Origin: Euryarchaeota archaeon UBA111
Lineage (GTDB): Archaea; Thermoplasmatota; Poseidoniia; Poseidoniales; Poseidoniaceae
Direction of reading: 5' to 3'
DNA: 22,880 bases
Assembly (NCBI GenBank): GCA_002506025.1
Contig: DAWS01000139.1
Span: 1-22,880 of the forward strand
The notes beneath the pieces were generated by a model that saw only the letters and a list, made by a program, of their open reading frames with translations, was not told the DNA's origin and did no database searches. A program made the position numbers and the translations under genes. How positions within the stretch are numbered: position 1 is the stretch's first letter; every line of letters starts with the position of its first letter. Positions 16,270 to 22,880 of this stretch are shown here, one piece after another.

Positions 16270-16275
16270 CATCTC

Positions 16276-16293
16276 TAACTAGCAGATAACTAG
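16276..16293 (+). repeat. Direct repeat of TAACTAG, 11 bp apart, upstream of cdc6
   Basis: TAACTAG occurs at 16276-16282 and again at 16287-16293, a spacing of 11 bp or about one helical turn. The pair lies just upstream of the cdc6 TATA-like element. It could be a regulator-binding site on one face of DNA, but 7-bp repeats in AT-rich DNA can arise by chance. Confidence 0.3.
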
Positions 16294-16304
16294 TAAAACA
16301 AAGC

Positions 16305-16313
16305 GTATATTCA
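16305..16313 (+). promoter_or_regulatory. TATA-like element of the cdc6 gene
   Basis: GTATATTCA is centred about 34 nt before the ATG at 16343, predicting a very short leader. There is no Shine-Dalgarno motif before the ATG. Confidence 0.45.
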
Positions 16314-16342
16314 ATAACGGTTGGCGTAAGCCTTCTGATGTT

Positions 16343-17539
16343 ATGACAAGCTATCTTGACAGAATCGGCGCGGGCTATGTTATTCATGACCCTGAGCCAC
16401 TGGATTTTGATTATGTTCCACAACAAATTGTTTGTCGTGAGCAATATCAGAACCAACTAGCCGCTAGATTCGCTTCTATAGACAAACCCGAATCAAGTTG
16501 TAGGGCTGTAATTACCGGACCTGTCGGTAGTGGTAAAACCGTTCTCGTCAAGACCTTCTGTCGCGACTTGCAAAGGCACCTGATTAACCGTAGAACTATC
16601 AATATAGCTCACGTTAATTGTCGAAATGCCTCGACCAGCACCCGTGTAGTGCAGCGTATTCTGCACGCAATAGACCCAGGTCACCCCGACCGTGGATTAT
16701 CGATTGGAGAACTACTACTAAGCCTGAGGAAACTAACTCGAAGGAATTCCTCACATCTAATTGTAATATTAGATGAAGTAGATCACATGCTTAGAAAATC
16801 AGGCGATGATATACTGTATCAATTACTCAGAATTGATGAGGACCAAGAAGGCAAAGGCACCCTATCATTAATTTTGATTAGTCAAGAGCAAGTGCTAGAT
16901 GTTCTAGAAACTGCAGTAATTTCACGAATGGGTAAAACCAATCTCATCAAAATTCCAGCATACGATGAGGATGAATTATTCAATATCGCAACTCAGAGAG
17001 CCGAGTTATCCTTAGTTAATGGCTCATACACTGAGGAGATTATTCGCCTAATTGCAGAAAAATCAGCTCCTGTAGGTGATGCTAGGCTAGCCATTGAACT
17101 GCTCAAGGCTGCTGCTGAATCGTGTGAAATCAGACAAGATGACCATACTGAAAGAGCGATTAGTATTGATGATGTGCATGCCAAAGACGAAATTCTAGCG
17201 GTTGACATGGTCTCAGAAATTGACGCCATTGAAGGACTAAAGCCACATGCAATGTTGGTTCTATTAGCGATTTGTCGCCGCTTAAGAAAAGATACTTCTA
17301 TGACAACTGGTGATGTTGAAAATCTCTATGCAGTAGTTTGTGAGGAATATGAAGAAACCATGAAGAGTCACACAACCTTGTGGAAATACCTGAAGGAGAT
17401 GGAAGAACGCCAAATAATCAAAACCAGAATTTCAACAGTTAGTGGCGGAAGAGGCAGAACCACTCATTTGAGTATGCCTCATTTCTTACCGAGTGACATA
17501 GCAAGCAGGCTTGAAATGCTGATAAAAAAGCGCTTGTAA
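16343..17539 (+). CDS. cdc6: Orc1/Cdc6-type replication initiator
   Basis: The protein has 398 residues, typical for archaeal Orc1/Cdc6. It binds replication origins and loads the MCM helicase. The AAA+ core has Walker A GPVGSGKT (59-66), Walker B VILDEVD (141-147), a sensor 1 region LILISQ (176-181, usually ISN) and the sensor 2 box GDARLAIELL (245-254). The C-terminal winged helix lies at about 300-380, with HTTLWKYLKEMEERQII in the recognition region. All key ATPase residues are present. Archaeal origins often lie next to cdc6, but the short flanking gaps (73 and 79 nt) show no origin-recognition box that I can identify. It precedes S6e and aIF2-gamma on the same strand but has its own promoter-like element. 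Confidence 0.93.
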   Translation: MTSYLDRIGAGYVIHDPEPLDFDYVPQQIVCREQYQNQLAARFASIDKPESSCRAVITGPVGSGKTVLVKTFCRDLQRHLINRRTINIAHVNCRNASTSTRVVQRILHAIDPGHPDRGLSIGELLLSLRKLTRRNSSHLIVILDEVDHMLRKSGDDILYQLLRIDEDQEGKGTLSLILISQEQVLDVLETAVISRMGKTNLIKIPAYDEDELFNIATQRAELSLVNGSYTEEIIRLIAEKSAPVGDARLAIELLKAAAESCEIRQDDHTERAISIDDVHAKDEILAVDMVSEIDAIEGLKPHAMLVLLAICRRLRKDTSMTTGDVENLYAVVCEEYEETMKSHTTLWKYLKEMEERQIIKTRISTVSGGRGRTTHLSMPHFLPSDIASRLEMLIKKRL

Positions 17540-17579
17540 GCCAAAATTAACGCTCATTATTTATCCGGTGAGCATAAAT

Positions 17580-17603
17580 ACAGGTCTCTGTTGGCCAACC
17601 TGT
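17580..17603. repeat. Inverted repeat with internal palindrome in the S6e leader region
   Basis: ACAGGT (17580-17585) pairs with ACCTGT (17598-17603) across 12 nt. Inside and overlapping the right arm is a perfect 10-bp palindrome, GTTGGCCAAC (17590-17599). Two TATA-like stretches lie just upstream, at 17556-17564 (ATTATTTAT) and 17572-17579 (GCATAAAT). The element sits between them and the S6e start, so it could be an operator or, if transcribed, a small hairpin before the ribosome-binding site. Confidence 0.4.
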
Positions 17604-17618
17604 CTTAGAGGCGTGATT

Positions 17619-18110
17619 ATGGCTACTGGTTCACAAGGAGAGTTTGTTGCTGTCGTAAATGACACAGACCCAAAAAGCAACGGTAAAGCATATTCATTAA
17701 AAATAACAGGCAACAATTACTCGCAAATTCTAGGCAAGAAAATCGGCGATGTTGTTGATGGTATTTTCGTGGGCGAGGGTGACAAAACCCTCTCTGGATA
17801 TAAATTGCAAATAACTGGCGGAGCCGATAAGACCGGAACCCCACTCAGAAGAGATTTAGAAGGTGGTTCAAGACAGTCAATTCTAGTTACTCAATCAACT
17901 GGTTTCAAAGGGCATAACTTGGTATTCAAAACCAAAGGTGGCGAGAAGAAGCGATTCCGCTACAAACCTGATGGCCTGCGCAAGCGCAGAAACTTCCGTG
18001 GCAATACCATCAACCAAGATACAAGGCAGATAAATCTCAAGGTTGTCGAAGCCGGCAAGAAAGCGCTAGCAGATATTCTAGCTGCAGAAAGTGAGGAAAC
18101 ATCGGAGTGA
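17619..18110 (+). CDS. rps6e: 30S ribosomal protein S6e
   Basis: The start is the ATG at 17619, preceded by GAGG at 17608-17611; an upstream in-frame GTG (17568) would add residues not seen in the family. The 163-residue protein matches archaeal and eukaryotic S6e: DPKSNGKAYSLKI (18-30), LGKKIGDVVDGIFVGE (38-53), the hallmark GYKLQITGGADKTGTPLRRD (60-79) and the RRNFRGNTINQDTRQINLKV stretch (122-141). It is a component of the small ribosomal subunit. S6e next to aIF2-gamma is a common archaeal gene pair. The tail is acidic (AAESEETSE), unlike the basic tail of eukaryotic S6. Confidence 0.93.
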   Translation: MATGSQGEFVAVVNDTDPKSNGKAYSLKITGNNYSQILGKKIGDVVDGIFVGEGDKTLSGYKLQITGGADKTGTPLRRDLEGGSRQSILVTQSTGFKGHNLVFKTKGGEKKRFRYKPDGLRKRRNFRGNTINQDTRQINLKVVEAGKKALADILAAESEETSE

Positions 18111-18147
18111 ATCCCGAGAGGGTCTTCGTGAGCAGGAGTGTGTGGGA

Positions 18148-19386
18148 ATGGCGAGAAAACTCCCCACACAACCAACTGTCAACATCGGATTAGTCGGCCA
18201 CGTAGACCACGGTAAGACAACCCTAACCAAAGCCCTTTCCGGAGTTTGGACCGATACTCACTCAGAGGAGAGGAAACGCGGCATATCAATCAAATTAGGC
18301 TATGCTGATACGGCTTTCTACCAAACCAAAGATGGTAAGTATTACTGCTCCGGAAAGAATCCAAATGGGAAAAAAGATGTTGATGAAGAATTAAGCAGGG
18401 TCGTATCTTTTGTCGACGCCCCCGGACACGAAACACTGATGGCAATAATGATCACTGGTGCATCAATTATGGATGGCGCAATGTTGATGGTTGCAGCCAA
18501 TGAAAAATGTCCACAACCTCAAACACGTGAACATTTAATGGCACTCAACATGTCAGGAATCGAGAACATCGTCGTAGTTCAGAATAAGATCGATCTGGTC
18601 AGCCGCGAACGCGCTATTGAATCCTACCAAGAGATAACAGAATTCCTCAAAGGGACTGTTGCGGAAGGTGCACCAATCATACCAGTTTCAGCACACCATG
18701 ATGTAAATCTTGACATTCTCATCGATGCTATCGAAAAAACCATTCCAACACCTGACAGGGATCAAAAAGAATCTCCATTGATGCATGTTGCAAGATCGTT
18801 TGATATCAATCGTCCGGGAACCAGACCGACCAAACTCAAAGGCGGCGTTATCGGTGGAAGCATAGTCAGAGGTGAATTCAAAGTTGGAGATAACATAGAA
18901 ATCGGCCCTGGTAGAAAAATTGTACAAGGCTCAAAAACTCGTTGGGAACCAATAAACGCAACCGTTACGAGCATGCAAGGTGGCGGTCTGAGCCTTGAAA
19001 AAATGCATGCTGGTGGCCTCTGTGGGCTTGCAACTCAACTCGACCCATCAATTACAACATCAGATAATCTATCTGGACAAGTCGTTTCATTAGCTGGATC
19101 CTTACCTGAAACTAGGGACTCAATCGAAATATCAGTCCACCTAATGGAGTCAATGGTTTCAACCGATGGCTCAAATCCAGAGAAAATCCACCCGCTAAGA
19201 AATAATGAGATGTTGATGATTAATGTGGCAACAGCCACATCGGTTGGTGTGACAAGAAATGCCGAAAAGACTCGAACTTCATTGGAATTGAGACTACCAA
19301 TTTGTGTTGATGCTGGTGAAAGAGTTTCACTATCTCGAAGAATAGGCTCACGCTGGCGATTGATAGGTTACGGTATTATTCAATAG
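18148..19386 (+). CDS. eif2g: Translation initiation factor aIF2 subunit gamma
   Basis: The start is the ATG at 18148 with GGAG at 18135-18138, giving 412 residues, close to other archaeal gamma subunits (about 415). It is the GTPase that, with alpha and beta, brings initiator Met-tRNA to the small ribosomal subunit. GTPase motifs are G1 GHVDHGKT (17-24), G3 DAPGHE (90-95), G4 NKID (146-149) and G5 SAHH. The family's zinc knuckle, normally four cysteines before G3, is missing: the stretch has only C67 (YYCSGKNPNGKK). Domains II and III follow to the end and look normal. It is followed after 8 nt by the PIN-domain gene. Confidence 0.94.
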   Translation: MARKLPTQPTVNIGLVGHVDHGKTTLTKALSGVWTDTHSEERKRGISIKLGYADTAFYQTKDGKYYCSGKNPNGKKDVDEELSRVVSFVDAPGHETLMAIMITGASIMDGAMLMVAANEKCPQPQTREHLMALNMSGIENIVVVQNKIDLVSRERAIESYQEITEFLKGTVAEGAPIIPVSAHHDVNLDILIDAIEKTIPTPDRDQKESPLMHVARSFDINRPGTRPTKLKGGVIGGSIVRGEFKVGDNIEIGPGRKIVQGSKTRWEPINATVTSMQGGGLSLEKMHAGGLCGLATQLDPSITTSDNLSGQVVSLAGSLPETRDSIEISVHLMESMVSTDGSNPEKIHPLRNNEMLMINVATATSVGVTRNAEKTRTSLELRLPICVDAGERVSLSRRIGSRWRLIGYGIIQ

Positions 19387-19394
19387 GCGGTATA

Positions 19395-19775
19395 ATGACT
19401 CAACAAATTATCGTTGACAGTTGTGGCTGGGTCGCAATAATTGATTCAAAAATAAATTTCGAGTCTGAACTTGAGCGTTTATTCGGTAATTTCACATTGA
19501 TACTTACTGAGTCAGTGAACATTGAATTGACCGATCTAGATGCAGCAAGGACACGTAAAAATTCCCTCTTGATGGACTTACTTAGGCAGAAATCTGTAAC
19601 CGTTCAATCAGAGCAGTCCGGTCATACCGATGACCACATTTTCGAATTAGCCAATTCAGGTAACTATGCTGTTTTGACTATTGACAAGATTTTGAAGAAA
19701 CGGTTGTATCGACGTGGTATTGACGTAGTAGAAGTGGCAAAAAATCAGCACTTAAGACTTATAGAGGGTCTATAG
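19395..19775 (+). CDS. PIN-domain nuclease, Fcf1/Utp24-like
   Basis: The 126-residue protein has the full set of PIN acidic residues: D8 (IIVDSCGW), E44 (NIELTDL), D79/D80 (HTDDHIFELA) and D97 (LTIDKIL). PIN domains bind metal and cleave RNA. A PIN gene immediately after aIF2-gamma is a widespread archaeal arrangement, and that orthologue resembles eukaryotic Fcf1/Utp24, which cuts pre-rRNA. There is no antitoxin gene beside it, which argues against a VapC toxin. The RNA target is not shown by sequence. It is separated from aIF2-gamma by 8 nt and ends 5 nt before the convergent DUF357 stop. Confidence 0.8.
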   Translation: MTQQIIVDSCGWVAIIDSKINFESELERLFGNFTLILTESVNIELTDLDAARTRKNSLLMDLLRQKSVTVQSEQSGHTDDHIFELANSGNYAVLTIDKILKKRLYRRGIDVVEVAKNQHLRLIEGL

Positions 19776-19780
19776 AAATG

Positions 19781-20080
19781 TTAAGGCAGAGTAAATAAGT
19801 CATCATCGCCATGACCGTCTAACAAACGCAACTTAATGCCTGCATCAATCCAAGCATGAGCATAATTTATCGCACCAAAGGCGCGGATGTAATCTCCCAT
19901 TTCCATAAAGTATTGAGCATCATTAGCATAATCATCAGCCATCCTTAGTAATATCGTTAGCATCTGACCCTGTTGTGATTTAGGTTCGTGAATGGCAGTA
20001 GCCTTTTCCCTAGCGGCTTTTGTTAAATTTAGGTAATGCATTACTTTGTCAAGAGTGATTTTATCATTAATTTCCTTCAC
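19781..20080 (-). CDS. DUF357-family protein
   Basis: The 99-residue protein is helical and matches the archaeal DUF357 family, with the signature DDYANDAQYFMEMGDYIRAF (49-68), then INYAHAWIDAG (71-81) and the LLDGHGDDDLFTLP end. The family's function is unknown. It starts with GTG, overlapping the upstream beta-propeller gene's stop as GTGA, so it is probably translated as part of the same unit. DUF357 proteins are small helical-hairpin proteins, possibly binding partners. No catalytic residues are apparent. Confidence 0.82.
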   Translation of the reverse strand: MKEINDKITLDKVMHYLNLTKAAREKATAIHEPKSQQGQMLTILLRMADDYANDAQYFMEMGDYIRAFGAINYAHAWIDAGIKLRLLDGHGDDDLFTLP

Positions 20081-21123
20081 TCGCCACCCTCCTTTTGTCG
20101 CTTTAGAAGGCGTTTCACATCCTCTTGTCGGCCAAGTGATTGATACAATTCGACCGCTAAAGACAATCTACCCTCATCCTCAGCCAGCCTAGCTTTGTCA
20201 AACAGGGATTTCCTTTCGTCCCAATCTCGTGCCATAGCAGCCTCCGCTGCTGCTTTATACCGGCTCTCCCTTTCAGAATCAGCGAGGTGTGGTGCTTTCC
20301 ACATACGGATTAATCCGTTCCTAGTACCAGTTACCATACTATCTGTGGTGACTTTTTGCAACAAATCACCCAGATTCATACTCTGACCCAAAATGCCATC
20401 GCTTTCACCTTGTAAGCCAGATAGATGGTATAGCACTCCCTCAATACCAAGAACCCACCAACCATCTCCACATCTAATACCTTCCATTGGCTCTAACGAA
20501 TCTGATTGCAATTTTTCGATGTAATCCCAGCCGAATGGATGAGGTACTCCTTCCCATATTTCACCTGAACTGGTCTGTAGTAACAATCTACCCTGATCTA
20601 ACCTTGAAACCCAACTCCAAATTCTATCCTCAAGGCAACGCTTGGAATAATTATTGCCAAGTCTGCCACACCATAACTTTCCATCATCTGATTGCCAAAT
20701 TATGTGTTCCCTATCTAGCCAACCAACCAATCTTCTTACTTTACCCGTCTTGAAGCGCTTTATGCCTACTCCCTCATGAGAGAATAAGTGCAACTGCCCT
20801 TCTTTGCCTGATAAAATCCAACCTCCACCGGGGCGAGCAATAACATCATTGAATCCACCAAAGGTGGACCTACCCTCATGTAACATGCTGCCATCTGTTG
20901 TTGATATAACGTAGAATCCGTGCGCAGCTAAAGCGGCTAAAATACCATTTTGGTAATTAATTGAATGAATTCTAAATAGCGTTTTTACTGTCCATCTAAT
21001 ATTGCCGTCTGATTCTATTAGGGTTAATTCTAACCCATTACTCACAACAACTCCTCCCTCGACTGCAGCAATAGCCGAAACTCGCTCAGACGCTTGCCAA
21101 GACCATGAAATGCTCCACGACAT
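20077..21123 (-). CDS. Beta-propeller protein with a short TPR-like helical tail
   Basis: The start chosen is the ATG at 21123, which overlaps the upstream stop by 1 nt (TGATG); a GTG just before is also possible. The 348 residues begin with repeated beta-strands rich in Trp, Gly and Asp with blade-like spacing, e.g. DGNIRWTVKTLF (39-50), TDGSMLHEGR (76-85), GGGWILSGKEGQLHLF (99-114) and the final blade VTGTRNGLIRMWKAP (264-278). Blade-forming stretches cover about 1-278, consistent with a WD40 or PQQ-like propeller of six or seven blades. The end (280-348) is helical with a TPR-like ARLAEDEGRLSLAVELYQSLG. Such proteins act as interaction platforms. It lies between the P-loop/winged-helix gene and DUF357 in an overlapping unit. 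Function is unknown. Confidence 0.7.
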   Translation of the reverse strand: MSWSISWSWQASERVSAIAAVEGGVVVSNGLELTLIESDGNIRWTVKTLFRIHSINYQNGILAALAAHGFYVISTTDGSMLHEGRSTFGGFNDVIARPGGGWILSGKEGQLHLFSHEGVGIKRFKTGKVRRLVGWLDREHIIWQSDDGKLWCGRLGNNYSKRCLEDRIWSWVSRLDQGRLLLQTSSGEIWEGVPHPFGWDYIEKLQSDSLEPMEGIRCGDGWWVLGIEGVLYHLSGLQGESDGILGQSMNLGDLLQKVTTDSMVTGTRNGLIRMWKAPHLADSERESRYKAAAEAAMARDWDERKSLFDKARLAEDEGRLSLAVELYQSLGRQEDVKRLLKRQKEGGE

Positions 21124-22880
21124 CACGCATCACTCTCCATTACTCCCCATGCAATAAGTTGGGCTTTCGCTGATTGAGTCAACTGGTAATATCTGCTACG
21201 GCCTTTCATTCTTGCATTAAGAATACCTGATTTTAACAACTTATTACTAATTTGAGATAACCTCGGGCGCTTGACATCTAGGTGCGCTAGGATTTCCTTA
21301 TCACTTGGTGAGTATTTTCTTACTTTAGCAATTGAGAGGATGTATGATTCATTAGCAGTGAGTGAGGATAGTGCCAGGGGATCTAATGGATAATCCACTT
21401 TCTCAGAAAACTTATCATCTCTTAAGTTTAGTAACGACTGTATGAAGTTATTCCCTCTGCGCTGTGGTTGGCTATCTTGTGGTTTAACTAACTTTGATAA
21501 TAAGGATATTATTGTGCTTATTTCAGTTGGGTGTATTACCGATTCTGAATGCGAATTTAGTCCGTCTAAACCTTCGTCTATGGCATAATCATCTTCGGGT
21601 TCCATATCAGTAGTCAAGTCAAAACCAACCTCATCATGAATCAATTCAGCAGAATTATGTTCCTCAAAGTCTATCCTCTCCTCGGGTTCAACCATTTCCT
21701 TGGAGACCCATAACTCAGTTCCATCATTAGTTGGTTGATTTACCATTTCTTCTGGTTCCTTTTTTTCTGTTTTAACATATTCACGGGTTCTTCCAAGGAG
21801 ACCCCCAAATGCTCCGGCGTCAATTACTGGTTTAGCTCGTTCATCTGTCATAATTACTTCATCTGTATCTGGCTTAGCCGAATAAGCAAAATCTTCTACC
21901 GGTGCGTCAAGTTGTTGTGACTCGGATAAACCGTCTAAGTCTAAATCAAAATCAAATAAATTGGAGTCTGTCTCAATTGTTAGAACATCTGTTGGTGATT
22001 CTCTCTGTTCCCACGGTATTGAGGCATCAATGATATCAGAGGATTGGTGTTCGACATCGTTCTCTACTTGCTCGACGGGTGTTGAAGGTTCAACACGATC
22101 ATTAACCGTTAGCGGTAGATTCGTTGTGGAAAAGCCATTTTTGCCTGATGAACGGAAATTATCTATGGCATCACGCATGAACTTAATGACTTCAAGCGGC
22201 AATCCACCGGTTTTCTCATGAATCGTTCTGGCATGGTCAAGACTGAGGGTAAAATTATTATTGGTCGCTGAAGCAATGCGCTTCTCAATTAAAGCTTGCA
22301 CTTCGTCTACAGATAGGGGATGAAGCGTCTCAATCTTGTCAAAACTATGCATAACATGTTCTGAGATATTCATTCTTTGTCGGGATTCAACCACCACAAC
22401 AATAACTGCTCGGAGTCGCTCTAAAGAGGGCAAGACATCACTGAGTGCGACCAATAGGACGCTGTCCTCGACATTTGGCGTATCTATGACGATTAAGGGT
22501 AAACTTTCAGTAAAAGTTTGTGAATAATCAACCATCCGCTTGATCAATTCCAATGGGTTTTTTGGCAAATCATAATCTATTAGTTCTGAATATATTCTCT
22601 GAAGTAAACTTTCGCCGGGGTTTGCGGCAGATATATGGTCAATATGGACCGATTTTGGTGCTTCTAGGGCCGAACATCGCAACAATGATGTTCGCCCACT
22701 ACCAAGGTCACCAACCATCAGTATCCTTCTTGTCGAGCAGAATTTGATATATTGTGCTAGACGATTCCGAATATCGGTGCGACCAACATACAACTCAGAT
22801 TTTTCTCCTTCAAGCGGTATTGCTGAGAATGGATTTGAATCTAACCCAGGGAGATCGAAACCAAGACTCTCTACACGCAT
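21123..22880 (-). CDS. Degenerate P-loop (Orc1/Cdc6- or STAND-like) protein with acidic linker and C-terminal winged helix
   Basis: The ATG is the last codon of the window, so the start may lie further upstream. The 585 residues divide into an AAA/STAND-like ATPase region (about 1-240), an acidic low-complexity linker (about 255-450), and a winged-helix domain (about 506-580: LTANESYILSIAKV, then SDKEILAHLDVKRPRLSQISNKLLKSG). The Walker A-like loop is GDLGSGRT (57-64), with arginine where lysine is required, and the Walker B-like strand LPLIVIDTPN (127-136) lacks the catalytic Glu. Loss of ATP hydrolysis is likely. The N-terminal half has the Orc/STAND order, including GGLPLEVIKF near 225. 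It may bind DNA and protein partners. It overlaps the propeller gene downstream. Confidence 0.72.
   Translation of the reverse strand: MRVESLGFDLPGLDSNPFSAIPLEGEKSELYVGRTDIRNRLAQYIKFCSTRRILMVGDLGSGRTSLLRCSALEAPKSVHIDHISAANPGESLLQRIYSELIDYDLPKNPLELIKRMVDYSQTFTESLPLIVIDTPNVEDSVLLVALSDVLPSLERLRAVIVVVVESRQRMNISEHVMHSFDKIETLHPLSVDEVQALIEKRIASATNNNFTLSLDHARTIHEKTGGLPLEVIKFMRDAIDNFRSSGKNGFSTTNLPLTVNDRVEPSTPVEQVENDVEHQSSDIIDASIPWEQRESPTDVLTIETDSNLFDFDLDLDGLSESQQLDAPVEDFAYSAKPDTDEVIMTDERAKPVIDAGAFGGLLGRTREYVKTEKKEPEEMVNQPTNDGTELWVSKEMVEPEERIDFEEHNSAELIHDEVGFDLTTDMEPEDDYAIDEGLDGLNSHSESVIHPTEISTIISLLSKLVKPQDSQPQRRGNNFIQSLLNLRDDKFSEKVDYPLDPLALSSLTANESYILSIAKVRKYSPSDKEILAHLDVKRPRLSQISNKLLKSGILNARMKGRSRYYQLTQSAKAQLIAWGVMESDA

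Noticed and set aside
16270..16342. Replication origin beside cdc6
   Set aside because: Only 73 nt are available. No origin-recognition-box pair or long AT-rich unwinding element was recognised.
19395..19775. VapC toxin of a toxin-antitoxin pair
   Set aside because: No antitoxin-sized gene lies next to it. Position after aIF2-gamma matches the conserved archaeal PIN gene instead.

Overview
The window reads as a compact, AT-leaning archaeal chromosome segment. The archaeal markers are an Orc1/Cdc6 initiator, ribosomal protein S6e, translation factor aIF2-gamma followed by a PIN-domain gene, a Dph2-type diphthamide enzyme, an archaeal-type Hpt, an HTH_10 regulator and a DUF357 protein. The bacterial-looking accessory content (acyl-CoA dehydrogenase, M28 and M61 peptidases, DUF2085, class II tRNA nucleotidyltransferase) and the streamlining suggest a marine Thermoplasmatota-like heterotroph such as Marine Group II or III. 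That placement is inference from gene content; no taxonomic search could be run.

Layout, left to right. Bases 3-101 are the tail of an unidentified gene. Bases 181-3665 (+) hold a secreted, membrane-anchored M28 peptidase, a three-helix membrane protein with a carboxypeptidase-regulatory-like domain, and a thymidylate kinase with a large extra C-terminal domain. A DUF2085 membrane protein (3666-4388, -) is divergent from a run of plus-strand genes (4463-9898): a membrane-anchored Smr-like protein, an HTH_10 regulator, a PIMT-like methyltransferase, a HEAT-repeat protein and an M61 peptidase. The last three overlap by 4 nt at each junction. A ParB/Srx-fold protein (9891-10298, -) is divergent from a class II CCA/poly(A)-type nucleotidyltransferase and an EF-hand protein (10423-12870, +). 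An acyl-CoA dehydrogenase (12871-14040, -) is divergent from a purine and translation block (14161-16269, +): an H-protein-like protein, Hpt and Dph2. The information-processing block cdc6, S6e, aIF2-gamma, PIN follows (16343-19775, +). The right end (19781-22880, -) is an overlapping three-gene unit: a degenerate P-loop protein with an acidic linker and a winged helix, a beta-propeller protein, and DUF357.

Genes are packed very tightly. There is no gap longer than about 125 bases, so no tRNA, rRNA, CRISPR array or insertion sequence fits between genes, and none was seen. All four convergent junctions have 0-5 nt between stop codons or overlap. Several promoters place a TATA-like element about 25-33 nt before the start codon, implying leaderless or near-leaderless mRNAs. 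Genes inside clusters more often have a GAGG/AGGAGG ribosome-binding site or a 4-nt start/stop overlap.

The least ordinary content: a P-loop protein whose Walker A lysine is arginine, an H-protein-like fold with glutamate at the lipoyl-lysine position, an aIF2-gamma without its zinc knuckle, a thymidylate kinase fusion, a class II tRNA nucleotidyltransferase in an archaeon, a membrane-bound Smr-like domain, and an EF-hand protein with an unrecognised C-terminal domain.
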